A stretch of 64,000 nt of DNA from Megasphaera paucivorans. GTDB lineage: Bacteria; Bacillota; Negativicutes; Veillonellales; Megasphaeraceae. The position numbers and the translations under genes are program-made. Where the stretch lies: contig NZ_FNHQ01000005.1 in assembly GCF_900103535.1 (NCBI RefSeq), positions 1-64,000 on the forward strand. Reading direction: 5' to 3'. The notes under the pieces were generated by a model that ran no database searches, was not told the DNA's origin, and saw only the letters and a program-made list of their open reading frames with translations. Positions 1-8,086 of this stretch are shown one piece after another; position 1 is the stretch's first letter, and each line of letters begins with the position of its first letter.

Positions 1-150
1 CCCATCCTGAGGGCAGGTTGTTTACGCGTTACTCACCCGTTTGCCACTCGGTCTTTCAAGAAGCAAGCTTCTTGAAAAGCCTCGTTCGACTTGCATGTGT
101 TAAGCACGCCGCCAGCGTTCGTCCTGAGCCAGGATCAAACTCTCCATGAT
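1..150 (-). rRNA. 16S ribosomal RNA, 5' end only
   Basis: Read on the minus strand, positions 143-132 give the universal 16S start GAGTTTGATCCTGGCTCAG, followed by the standard ACGAACGCTGGCGGCGTGC block and GAGTAACGCG near position 30. Only about the first 150 bases of the gene are present; the rest lies left of the window. The 5' end at about 150 is estimated from the usual distance to the GAGTTTGATC motif. The sequence fits Negativicutes, but this stretch is too short to fix a genus. Confidence 0.97.
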
Positions 151-306
151 ATATGAAGAGCCATTCGGCTCATTCTTGCTATTGTTTTTGGTTCGTTTTC
201 TTACTCGTTTTGACGTCTTGTTTCCAAGACCTCGCACTCTGGCGTTTGTTTGTTCGTTACATTGTTCAGTTTTCAAAGGTCATTGCCGTCTCGCGACGAC
301 TTAATT

Positions 307-335
307 AGTTTACCATCATCACGAGTTCTTGTCAA
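307..335 (-). promoter_or_regulatory. rRNA operon promoter P2
   Basis: Minus strand: a perfect -35 TTGACA at 335-330, a 17-base spacer, then -10 TAAACT at 312-307, about 150 bases before the 16S start. It is the downstream member of a tandem pair, the usual rRNA arrangement. Confidence 0.75.
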
Positions 336-425
336 GCATTAATTCGAAAAAACTTTTTTTCAAATTCCATTAAAATGATTGCTCATATCTTAATAGTTGC
401 TCACGTCTTCCCTGATGGTTTGTTT

Positions 426-454
426 ATTATATCATACAAGCAGCATTTAGACAA
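426..454 (-). promoter_or_regulatory. rRNA operon promoter P1
   Basis: Minus strand: -35 TTGTCT at 454-449, a 17-base spacer, and a perfect -10 TATAAT at 431-426. It lies just beyond the terminator that follows glmS and reads toward the 16S gene. The rest of 151-550 shows no gene. Confidence 0.75.
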
Positions 455-481
455 TAGAAAAAAATAGAAAGTTCTATGATT

Positions 482-526
482 TTATAAAAAACCACCGTGA
501 TACACAACTAGGTGTATCACGGTGGT
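482..526 (-). terminator. Intrinsic terminator after glmS
   Basis: A perfect 15-bp stem (arms 491-505 and 512-526, 6-base loop) followed on the minus strand by a T-rich tail at 490-482. It lies 28 bases after the glmS stop codon and insulates the rRNA promoters from glmS transcription. Confidence 0.9.
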
Positions 527-553
527 TACCGTGTGCTAAAAGAGTATACGTGT

Positions 554-2383
554 TTATTCCACGGTAACGCTTTTTGCCAGATTACGAGGCTTATCTACAT
601 CGTTGCCGCGAACGACAGCCGTATAATACGCCAGCAGCTGCAGCGGTATTACCGTCATAATAGGAACGACGAAATTAGAGGTTTTCGGTATGGTAATAAT
701 AGCATCCACACATTTTGCCACTTCTGTATCATGTTCCTGCACGACACCTACCACAAATGCATCCCGGGCTTTTACTTCCTTGATGTTGCTGATCATTTTT
801 TCTTCTACGTTCCGCTGTGTAGCCAAGGCAATAACAGGCACGCCCGATATGATCAAAGCGAGTGTTCCATGCTTCAATTCCCCGCCGGCATAGGCTTCTG
901 CATGAATATAAGAAATTTCCTTGAGTTTTAGTGCCCCTTCCATCGCCAAGGCATAATCCATGGAGCGTCCGATAAAGAAAACATCTTCTTTTTCCTTAAA
1001 CTGGTTCGCATAGGCATGAATATCTTCCACATGGTCGAAAATCTGCTGGCACTGATCCGGTACATTCATCAGATCGCTCAAGATATTTCCTTCTAATTCA
1101 GCATCCAATTCGCCGTTCAGCTGTCCCATATACAAAGACAGCAGCAGCAGCGCTACCAATTGCGTAGTATATGCCTTCGTCGAAGCCACGGCGATTTCCG
1201 GTCCGGCCCACGTATATACAACTTGATCCGCTTCGCGGGAAATAGACGATCCCAGGACATTGGTAACGGCCAGCGAACGCGCTCCGCGGCGCTTGGCTTC
1301 TTTCAAAGCCGCCAGTGTATCAATGGTTTCGCCGGACTGGCTGATGACGATGCACAACGTTTTATGATCCGTCAACGGATCTCTGTATCTGTATTCCGAA
1401 GCAATATCTACTTCCACCGGGATCTTGGCGATTTTTTCAATAAAATACTTCGCCAGCAATCCGGCATGATACGCCGTACCACAGGCGGTAATCAAAATTT
1501 TGTCGATGGATTTAACATCCTCCGGCGTCCATTTCAATTCGTCAAATACGACATGCGTGCCATCATTGGCGATACGGCAGCTCATAGTGTCGCGAATCGC
1601 TTTCGGCTGTTCATAGATTTCCTTCAGCATGAAATGTTCAAATCCGCCTTTTTCTGCGGCTTCGGCATCCCAATTTACTTCAAAAACTTTTTTGGAAATA
1701 GGAATTCCTTCATAATCGGTAACCCAGATTTTATCCTTCTGGACAATCGCCATTTCCTCGTCGTTCAATATGTATGTACGACGTGTATAGCTTAAAATAG
1801 CCGGGATATCAGACGCAATATAATTTTCTCCGTTCCCAAGACCAATAATGAGCGGATTATCCCGTTTGCTGCAGATAATCTTATCCGGTTCAAAGCGGCA
1901 CATGAACACCAGCGAGAAGGATCCGCGCAGACGCAGCAATACGTGGCGTACGGTGCTGGCAAAATCGCCGTCGTACATGTCGGCACACAAGTGTGCGACT
2001 ACTTCTGTATCGGTTTCCGACTTAAAATGATACCCCTTGCCGATCAGTTCTTCCTTCAATTCCAGATAATTTTCGATAATGCCGTTATGAACAACAGCAA
2101 AATCTCCCTTTTCATCGGTATGCGGATGAGAATTCATGTCGGACGGGCCTCCGTGCGTAGCCCAGCGCGTATGTCCGATACCAACAGTTCCTACGTTCGG
2201 ATGTTCCTCTACTACCTTTTGCAGATTGACCAGCCGGCCAACCTTCTTCTGTACGGTGATTTTGTCATCATGATACACGGCAATTCCGGCAGAATCATAC
2301 CCTCGATACTCCAATTTTGCCAAGCCATCCATCAAAAATTCCGTTGCCTGACGATCACCAATATAACCTACGATACCACACAT
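554..2383 (-). CDS. glmS: Glutamine--fructose-6-phosphate aminotransferase (isomerizing)
   Basis: Makes glucosamine-6-phosphate from fructose-6-phosphate and glutamine, the first committed step to UDP-GlcNAc for peptidoglycan and lipopolysaccharide; cytoplasmic. The 609-residue length is standard. The N-terminus MCGIVGYIG carries the catalytic Cys2 of the class II glutamine amidotransferase domain (about 1-220). Two SIS domains follow, with CGTAYHAG near residue 300, and the protein ends in the family tail NLAKSVTVE. A GGAGG ribosome site sits about 9 bases before the ATG. The leader contains a glmS ribozyme, so the mRNA is predicted to self-cleave when glucosamine-6-phosphate is plentiful. 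glmM, the next enzyme of the pathway, lies directly upstream. Confidence 0.97.
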   Translation of the reverse strand: MCGIVGYIGDRQATEFLMDGLAKLEYRGYDSAGIAVYHDDKITVQKKVGRLVNLQKVVEEHPNVGTVGIGHTRWATHGGPSDMNSHPHTDEKGDFAVVHNGIIENYLELKEELIGKGYHFKSETDTEVVAHLCADMYDGDFASTVRHVLLRLRGSFSLVFMCRFEPDKIICSKRDNPLIIGLGNGENYIASDIPAILSYTRRTYILNDEEMAIVQKDKIWVTDYEGIPISKKVFEVNWDAEAAEKGGFEHFMLKEIYEQPKAIRDTMSCRIANDGTHVVFDELKWTPEDVKSIDKILITACGTAYHAGLLAKYFIEKIAKIPVEVDIASEYRYRDPLTDHKTLCIVISQSGETIDTLAALKEAKRRGARSLAVTNVLGSSISREADQVVYTWAGPEIAVASTKAYTTQLVALLLLSLYMGQLNGELDAELEGNILSDLMNVPDQCQQIFDHVEDIHAYANQFKEKEDVFFIGRSMDYALAMEGALKLKEISYIHAEAYAGGELKHGTLALIISGVPVIALATQRNVEEKMISNIKEVKARDAFVVGVVQEHDTEVAKCVDAIITIPKTSNFVVPIMTVIPLQLLAYYTAVVRGNDVDKPRNLAKSVTVE

Positions 2384-2407
2384 ATGTTTAGACCTCCTAG
2401 CCTATTC

Positions 2408-2551
2408 TACTTCTTATGATGAGTTTGTCCACCGCGTTACCGCTGTGTTTTCCCAACATATGACGACTGAAGCTGCCGAGAGACATCCGCTGAAAACTCG
2501 ATACTTCTCTACCTCGTCTACCCGGAACCCCGTTCCCGGGTACTAGCGCTA
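2408..2551 (-). ncRNA. glmS ribozyme (glucosamine-6-phosphate-activated self-cleaving leader)
   Basis: On the minus strand the leader contains the glmS ribozyme core: the cleavage-site element AGCGC at 2550-2546 (cut expected between A2550 and G2549), then GACGAGG, TATCGAG, a CGGATG segment and a downstream AAAACACAGCGG stretch, in the order seen in the Bacillus and Thermoanaerobacter elements. It lies just ahead of the glmS ribosome site. Recognition is by memory of the consensus; the 3' boundary is approximate. Confidence 0.9.
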
Positions 2552-2581
2552 TCCATTTTACGAACGGATTTCCAAACGCCT

Positions 2582-2620
2582 ATAAAAAAAACAGGATGGA
2601 ATCATAAAGAGATTCCATCC
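2582..2620 (-). terminator. Terminator between glmM and glmS
   Basis: A perfect 10-bp stem (2594-2603 with 2611-2620, 7-base loop) followed on the minus strand by eight T residues at 2590-2583. It lies 40 bases after the glmM stop. A promoter-like sequence sits immediately upstream of it, so it could also act as an attenuator in the glmS leader. Confidence 0.8.
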
Positions 2621-2624
2621 ATAC

Positions 2625-2653
2625 ATTTTAATATAATCGGGTCCATTGGTCAA
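2625..2653 (-). promoter_or_regulatory. Candidate glmS promoter
   Basis: Minus strand: -35 TTGACC at 2653-2648, a 17-base spacer, -10 TAAAAT at 2630-2625. It begins inside the last codons of glmM. A start near 2618 would put the terminator hairpin at the very 5' end of the transcript, which is odd, so this assignment is tentative. Confidence 0.45.
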
Positions 2654-2659
2654 TACCCT

Positions 2660-4015
2660 CTATTTTGCAGGTCCCATTTCATGCTCTACTACCGCAACAA
2701 TATCATCCACGATCCGTTCCAATTGCTGCTGATCGGGACCTTCCGCCATAACCCGGATCAACGGTTCCGTACCGGAAGGACGGACAAGGATACGCCCATC
2801 TTCTCCCAGTTCATCTTCACCGGCCGCAATAGCTGCCATGATCAAGTTATTTTCTTCCCATCCCGATTTAGTCTGAACACGGATATTTTTCAAAATCTGC
2901 GGATATTTGACCATCATATCCGATAATTCAGATAATGGCTTGTTTTTGTTCTTCATAATAGTGAGCAGCTGTACAGCCGTCAGCAAGCCATCTCCTGTCG
3001 TGTTATAATCGGAAAAAATAATATGTCCCGATTGTTCTCCGCCGAGACAATATCCGTTTTTACGCATATTTTCCAATACATACCGGTCTCCTACGGCCGT
3101 GATTTCGCTGCGGCAGCCGATCTGCTGCAGCGCCTTATGAAATCCGATATTGCTCATAACCGTACCGACAACCGTATCATACTTCAAATGCCCGTCTTCT
3201 TTCAATTTGAGCGCGCAAAGCAGCATAATTTGATCGCCGTCCATTTCACGGCCCTTTTCATCGACAGCCAGACACCGATCGGCATCGCCGTCGTTCGCGA
3301 TTCCCAAATCAGCCCCATGCTCCAGAACAGCTTTCTTTAAGCTTTCCAAATGAGTCGAGCCGCACTTATCATTAATATTGACGCCATTGGGTTCGTGATG
3401 AATCGCGATTACTTCGGCTCCCAGGCGCCGGAAAATTTCCGGTCCCAAAACAGAAGCCGAACCATTCGCCCCGTCATGAACAAGTTTAAGGCCCGTCAAA
3501 TCCACATTGGTTGTGCTCAACACAAAATTCATATATTCCTCCTGCAGGTTATGCCAGTCGGAAATAGTCCCGATTGCTTCCCCCGTAGGGCGGCTGTGCA
3601 GTCCGCACTGTTCATCCTTGAGCATATATTCTTCCAGTTGATCTTCCTTTGCATCGGGCAGTTTAAAACCATATTTGTCAAAGAATTTAATGCCATTGTA
3701 TTCAAACGGATTATGTGAAGCCGAAATCATAATTCCCGCATCCAAATGATGGATACGTGTCAAATAAGCGATTGCCGGAGTAGGAATAACGCCCACCATA
3801 TAGCAATTCCCGCCAACAGACGCAATACCTGCTGCCAAAATAGAGGCTAACATCGTACCGGAACGGCGTGTATCCCGTCCGATAAGAAATGTCGGATGTT
3901 CCTTATCCCGACCGAAAATATAGGCAGCAGCCCGGCCTAAATGATATGCCAACTCCGGTGTCAATGTATCATTTGCAATGCCTCGTACCCCATCAGTTCC
4001 AAACAATCTTGCCAT
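2660..4015 (-). CDS. glmM: Phosphoglucosamine mutase
   Basis: Interconverts glucosamine-6-phosphate and glucosamine-1-phosphate on the way to UDP-GlcNAc. The 451-residue length is typical. The phosphoserine loop ISASHNPFEYNG gives active Ser100, the Mg-binding loop DGDADR lies in the middle, and the phosphate-binding RPSGTEPLIRVMAEG is near the C-terminus. It is the last gene of the cdaA operon: the stop codon of the preceding FAD oxidoreductase gene directly abuts this ATG, implying coupled translation. In Bacillus and relatives GlmM also binds and inhibits CdaA, and the same clustering with cdaA is kept here. Confidence 0.97.
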   Translation of the reverse strand: MARLFGTDGVRGIANDTLTPELAYHLGRAAAYIFGRDKEHPTFLIGRDTRRSGTMLASILAAGIASVGGNCYMVGVIPTPAIAYLTRIHHLDAGIMISASHNPFEYNGIKFFDKYGFKLPDAKEDQLEEYMLKDEQCGLHSRPTGEAIGTISDWHNLQEEYMNFVLSTTNVDLTGLKLVHDGANGSASVLGPEIFRRLGAEVIAIHHEPNGVNINDKCGSTHLESLKKAVLEHGADLGIANDGDADRCLAVDEKGREMDGDQIMLLCALKLKEDGHLKYDTVVGTVMSNIGFHKALQQIGCRSEITAVGDRYVLENMRKNGYCLGGEQSGHIIFSDYNTTGDGLLTAVQLLTIMKNKNKPLSELSDMMVKYPQILKNIRVQTKSGWEENNLIMAAIAAGEDELGEDGRILVRPSGTEPLIRVMAEGPDQQQLERIVDDIVAVVEHEMGPAK

Positions 4016-5620
4016 TTAAATTCCCTCCAAAAGTTTGTATTTGTTGATGATTTCTATTGCCGTTTCCATTCCATCGATCGATGCACTCATAATGCCGCCT
4101 GCATACCCGGCACCCTCACCGATGGGGTATAGTCCCGGCACGCCGGAAGCTGCACGGTCTTCCCCCCGCACGAGCCGGACGGGAGCACTCGTTCTGGTTT
4201 CAACTCCGGTCATGACCACCCCGCTGTTATCAAATCCGTGTATATGCCGTCCGAAATACGGCAGTGCCTGTTCCAGCGTCGCACTGACAAAATCAGGCAG
4301 TACGGTATGCAGATCTACCCAGGCAACGCCGGGTTTATAGGAATACACGAGCGGTTTGGCATCTGTCTCAGGGCGCTTCAGAAAATCTCCGACCGTTTGC
4401 GCCGGTGCGCAGTAATTGCTCCCTGCCGCTTCAAAGGCTAATCGTTCATAATGCCGCTGGAATGCAATGGCTGCCAACGGTCCGGTACCGCCTATATCCT
4501 CTGTCGATACGTTGACGACCAGTGCACTGTTGGCAATGCCGCTGTCGCGGTGATACAGACTCATGCCGTTGGTAACGACCATGCCTTCTTCTGATGCCGC
4601 TGCTACGACGACACCGCCGGGACACATGCAGAAGGAATAGGCGGACCGGCCATTTTTATCATGGTATACCAATGCATAATCCGCTGCATCTAATCCCAGT
4701 TCGGCTGCGGGGCAGCCATATTGCGACTGGTCGATCATATCCTGCGGATGTTCGATCCGCACTCCCATAGCAAAGGGTTTTCTCTCCATGACAATACCCT
4801 TGTCGTACAACATCTGATACGTATCACGGGCACTGTGACCGATTCCTAACACAACAATGTCTGTCGGAATTTCCTCTGCATCATTTACGGTTACCGAACG
4901 TACCGCTCCTGCCGCATCCCGGTTAACCGCGGTTACACATTGATTAAAATAAACATTGCCGCCCATCTCTTCAATGGTATGGCGCATATTTTTCACGACA
5001 TCCCGCAATATATCCGTTCCCACATGAGGATTGTAGGCATACATGATTTCCTCCGGCGCACCGGCTTCTACAAATTGCTTCAAAATCATCGGTATGAGCG
5101 GATGATTGACACGCGTCGTAAGTTTTCCATCGGAAAATGTCCCGGCTCCGCCCTCTCCGAATTGAACATTGGACGCAGCCCGGAACGCTCCTGTCTGCCA
5201 AAACTCTTCGACATGCCTGGTCCGTGTATCCACATCACAGCCCCGTTCCAATACGATAGGGCGGTACCCATATTGGGCAAGCAGAAACGCCGCCGCCATA
5301 CCGGCAGGTCCGGTTCCCACAACAACAGGACGGTTAGACAGCGCCAGCGGCCCCGGCACGATGGAAATCGGATCCGGTTCCGTTATCCGGCGGACATCCT
5401 TATCCTCCTGGCAGCGGGTATACACTTCTTTTTCATTTTTCAAACGTATATCGACGGTAAACACAAAATAAATTCTCGGTTTACGGCGTGCATCAATAGA
5501 CCGACGCACAATACAGATATCCGTAATATCCTGCCAATTACAATGGAGCTTATATGAAATTAATTTCTCCAAGGTCTTTTCCATCGGCACTTTTGTCCGG
5601 ATATTTAAAATACGTAACAC
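4016..5620 (-). CDS. NAD(P)/FAD-dependent oxidoreductase (COG2509-like)
   Basis: A 534-residue flavoprotein. Residues 1-80 form a basic N-terminal domain, followed by a dinucleotide-binding loop (GTGPAGM at about 102-108) and the ERG motif that binds the FAD ribose. The C-terminal part has GEGAGYAGGIMSASIDG, typical of uncharacterised FAD dehydrogenases of this group. Substrate and role are not known. It sits between cdaR and glmM, 15 bases after cdaR and touching glmM, so it is co-transcribed with c-di-AMP and amino-sugar genes; whether it takes part in either is open. Confidence 0.8.
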   Translation of the reverse strand: MLRILNIRTKVPMEKTLEKLISYKLHCNWQDITDICIVRRSIDARRKPRIYFVFTVDIRLKNEKEVYTRCQEDKDVRRITEPDPISIVPGPLALSNRPVVVGTGPAGMAAAFLLAQYGYRPIVLERGCDVDTRTRHVEEFWQTGAFRAASNVQFGEGGAGTFSDGKLTTRVNHPLIPMILKQFVEAGAPEEIMYAYNPHVGTDILRDVVKNMRHTIEEMGGNVYFNQCVTAVNRDAAGAVRSVTVNDAEEIPTDIVVLGIGHSARDTYQMLYDKGIVMERKPFAMGVRIEHPQDMIDQSQYGCPAAELGLDAADYALVYHDKNGRSAYSFCMCPGGVVVAAASEEGMVVTNGMSLYHRDSGIANSALVVNVSTEDIGGTGPLAAIAFQRHYERLAFEAAGSNYCAPAQTVGDFLKRPETDAKPLVYSYKPGVAWVDLHTVLPDFVSATLEQALPYFGRHIHGFDNSGVVMTGVETRTSAPVRLVRGEDRAASGVPGLYPIGEGAGYAGGIMSASIDGMETAIEIINKYKLLEGI

Positions 5621-5635
5621 AAGTATCTCTCCTTT

Positions 5636-6556
5636 TTACTGATCCGGCTCAACTTCAACACGTATTTGTACCGTATCCGGATTCATGACGACACCATCCA
5701 AAGGCGGAATCGCCACTTTCCATTCTCTATTCTTTTCCAGCCCGTCGACGCTGATAGGCATCAAGTTAATTCGATCAATATTCTTGACTGCATTGGCATT
5801 GCCGCGGATTTCTATTTCATTCGGCGTAATGACCACCTGTTTCATATGCACCTTAGGAGACAGTGCTCCATAGGTAATGAGATTGACCGGAACCTTCTTT
5901 GCCACGGCATTATGTGTAAGCGTAACCTTCACATTGCTCTGCCACGGCGTAATTTCAAGACCTTCTACCGGATTTCCATCCTTCTGCAGCAAATGAATCG
6001 GCGCCATCAATGAGAAATCCTTTACCTTGCCATCGACAGGAATATCGATCGCAACCCGATCGATTTTGTTGATTAATCGACGTGCACCACTAACAATAAC
6101 CTTTTCTGGAACTAATTTCAAGTTTTCCACGGAAATATTTTCTTCCAAGCTGCCGACTAAATGCGGCGTGATCTGGAATTCCTGCACGGCGTAGACATCG
6201 ATATACAGATTGGCAGTAGTCGTACTCTGCTTCTTCAGCTCCGTACCTGCTGGCAGTTCCAAATGGATCGGCACGGTCGTCTCTCCTTCTTCCGCCTTGC
6301 TCAGGTCAATATATGCTTTAATATCCGATGCCCCTATATTGATGATCGTATTGCGAGGTCCCGACAAACGGACATATACCGTCTTAGGCGCATTGGTCGC
6401 AATGTACTTGGAATCCAGATTTTCTATAACGACCGGAACCGTATAGCTTCCTTCACTCGTGGGATTTTGCTGATAAATAACTACAAACCAAAGCACAATA
6501 GCCAAAAGCAGGCAAATAATCTTTAGCTGCCAATTTTTACCTAATGTTTTCATCAT
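5636..6556 (-). CDS. cdaR: YbbR/CdaR-like regulator of diadenylate cyclase
   Basis: A membrane-anchored partner of CdaA. One N-terminal transmembrane segment (about residues 9-27) is followed by a secreted region of about 270 residues with beta-rich YbbR repeats. The start was set at 6556, not at the in-frame ATG 15 bases earlier: GGAGG lies 8 bases before 6556, and that ATG overlaps the cdaA stop as ATGA, a classic coupled junction. Length is 306 residues. In Bacillus and Listeria CdaR adjusts c-di-AMP synthesis by CdaA; a like role is inferred from gene order. Confidence 0.88.
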   Translation of the reverse strand: MMKTLGKNWQLKIICLLLAIVLWFVVIYQQNPTSEGSYTVPVVIENLDSKYIATNAPKTVYVRLSGPRNTIINIGASDIKAYIDLSKAEEGETTVPIHLELPAGTELKKQSTTTANLYIDVYAVQEFQITPHLVGSLEENISVENLKLVPEKVIVSGARRLINKIDRVAIDIPVDGKVKDFSLMAPIHLLQKDGNPVEGLEITPWQSNVKVTLTHNAVAKKVPVNLITYGALSPKVHMKQVVITPNEIEIRGNANAVKNIDRINLMPISVDGLEKNREWKVAIPPLDGVVMNPDTVQIRVEVEPDQ

Positions 6557-7371
6557 TTCGAAGGCCTCCATTTAAAGATATTTGCCAATCCTTTAGAAGG
6601 TCTATTTAAAAATGTCATCAATACATTGCGCAATGCCGTATTATCCAAATGCCGATAAATATGACCGCCGTACGTATACGAAACAGATCCCGTTTCCTCA
6701 CTGACAACAACGACAACAGCATCTGCCAATTCACTGATGCCGATGGCCGCCCGATGACGCGTTCCCAGCTCCGTCGACAAAGAACGATCTGAAGTTAATG
6801 GCAATAAACACCCCGCCGCCATAATCTTATTCTCACGTATAATAACCGCTCCATCATGAAGCGGCGTATTGGGAATAAAAATATTGCCCAATAATTCCCG
6901 TGAAATTTTGCCATCAATCGCAATTCCTGTATCGATATAGTCATTAAGCCCTACTTCTCTTTCAAAGACGATCAGGGCTCCGACTTTTTCCTTTGATAAA
7001 TTATCTACGACCGCTACGACTTCATCCAAAAGCCGTTCCACTTCCTCCAAGCTGATGACCTGTCCGGAACGCAGAAAACGGCCGCGGCCGATTTGTTCCA
7101 GCGCACGCCGCAGCTCCGGCTGAAACACTACCGGAAGAGCTACCAGAATAATCGTCATCCCCTGCTGCAGCATCCAGTTAATAACGTGCAGATCGAGGAT
7201 CCTGCTGACTACCGTAACCACGCCCAGAACCAGCAGCCCTTTCACCAAGGCAACGGCCCGGGTATTGCGGATCAGCATGAATAATTTGTAAAGAACAAAA
7301 GCAACCAGAATGATATCTAATATATCCAGTAGTCTAAAGCTGCTGATAAATCCTTGCATCGGAATAAACAT
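6553..7371 (-). CDS. cdaA: Diadenylate cyclase CdaA (c-di-AMP synthase)
   Basis: Joins two ATP into cyclic di-AMP, a second messenger for potassium, osmotic and cell-wall balance. Three N-terminal membrane helices (about 10-85) precede the DAC domain, which carries both signature motifs: DGA at 173-175 and RHR at 205-207. Length 272 matches the family. The start was placed at 7371 because GGGGAG lies 5 bases upstream; an in-frame GTG at 7401 has no ribosome site. First gene of the cdaA-cdaR-FAD oxidoreductase-glmM operon. Confidence 0.95.
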   Translation of the reverse strand: MFIPMQGFISSFRLLDILDIILVAFVLYKLFMLIRNTRAVALVKGLLVLGVVTVVSRILDLHVINWMLQQGMTIILVALPVVFQPELRRALEQIGRGRFLRSGQVISLEEVERLLDEVVAVVDNLSKEKVGALIVFEREVGLNDYIDTGIAIDGKISRELLGNIFIPNTPLHDGAVIIRENKIMAAGCLLPLTSDRSLSTELGTRHRAAIGISELADAVVVVVSEETGSVSYTYGGHIYRHLDNTALRNVLMTFLNRPSKGLANIFKWRPSK

Positions 7372-7439
7372 ATGCGCTCCCCATATATAAGAAAAATACA
7401 CTATTCACAAAAAATAACCTTATCATCATATGTAGTCTT

Positions 7440-7468
7440 ATTTTACTATATATTTTGCATAATGGCAA
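7440..7468 (-). promoter_or_regulatory. Promoter of the cdaA operon
   Basis: Minus strand: -35 TTGCCA at 7468-7463, a 17-base spacer, -10 TAAAAT at 7445-7440, about 70 bases before the cdaA start. It lies just beyond the Rrf2-gene terminator. Confidence 0.65.
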
Positions 7469-7474
7469 AAATAT

Positions 7475-7514
7475 GACAAAAATAAACGTGGTATACATAA
7501 AATATATACCACGT
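7475..7514 (-). terminator. Terminator of the Rrf2 regulator gene
   Basis: A perfect 10-bp stem (7486-7495 with 7505-7514, 9-base loop) followed on the minus strand by a T-rich run, 31 bases after the stop codon. Confidence 0.75.
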
Positions 7515-7545
7515 CCGCTGCCACAGTGTCGGTTAGATCACCTAT

Positions 7546-7977
7546 TCATTTATTAGCATGAAACGTTCTTTCTTGTTCTGCCAACCCTTCAAAATTAATA
7601 GCCTTCAGCCGTTCTGCCAACTGATGCTGGATGTCTGAAAAAGCTCCGTAAATAGCACACATACCGCCGCATTCGCGTGTACAGGAACTCATGTCATGCA
7701 AGCAGCGCTGTAACTCCGTCTGTCCCTCTACTGCTTCTATGATATCAAACAATGTAATTTCTGATGGATGACGCTGCAAAGCAAACCCGCCATCCACACC
7801 GCGGTAGGATTTCATAATGCCTGCCGCCGTAAGGCTCCGCATGATTTTTAACAAAAAGCGTTCGGGAATATGTTGATTTTCAGCCAATGCCGCTCCGGTC
7901 ATTTTCGTTCCTTCCGGCAGTGAGGCCAGATACAATACCATTCGAAATGCATAATCCGTAGCTTGATTCAATTTCAT
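7546..7977 (-). CDS. Rrf2-family transcriptional regulator with a cysteine cluster
   Basis: A 143-residue Rrf2 winged-helix protein. The N-terminus (MKLNQATDYAFRMVLYLA) and the recognition region ending in RGVDGGF are characteristic. Four cysteines at 92, 99, 103 and 107 sit where IscR and NsrR bind an Fe-S cluster, so iron-sulfur, NO or redox sensing is likely. No Fe-S assembly genes lie nearby, so its targets cannot be named. A GGGAGG ribosome site precedes the ATG; the gene is monocistronic with its own terminator. Confidence 0.85.
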   Translation of the reverse strand: MKLNQATDYAFRMVLYLASLPEGTKMTGAALAENQHIPERFLLKIMRSLTAAGIMKSYRGVDGGFALQRHPSEITLFDIIEAVEGQTELQRCLHDMSSCTRECGGMCAIYGAFSDIQHQLAERLKAINFEGLAEQERTFHANK

Positions 7978-8040
7978 GTGATGACACCTCCCATGCCGCC
8001 ATTATACAATAATTAACCGAAAAAGTATAGTTTAATGCGT

Positions 8041-8074
8041 AAAAAAAACTGCATAAGCAGCTCGCCTTATGCAG
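8041..8074 (-). terminator. Terminator of the DUF47-pit operon
   Basis: A perfect 10-bp stem (8048-8057 with 8065-8074, 7-base loop) and a run of seven T on the minus strand, 13 bases after the pit stop codon. Confidence 0.85.
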
Positions 8075-8086
8075 TAAAAGCAATCA

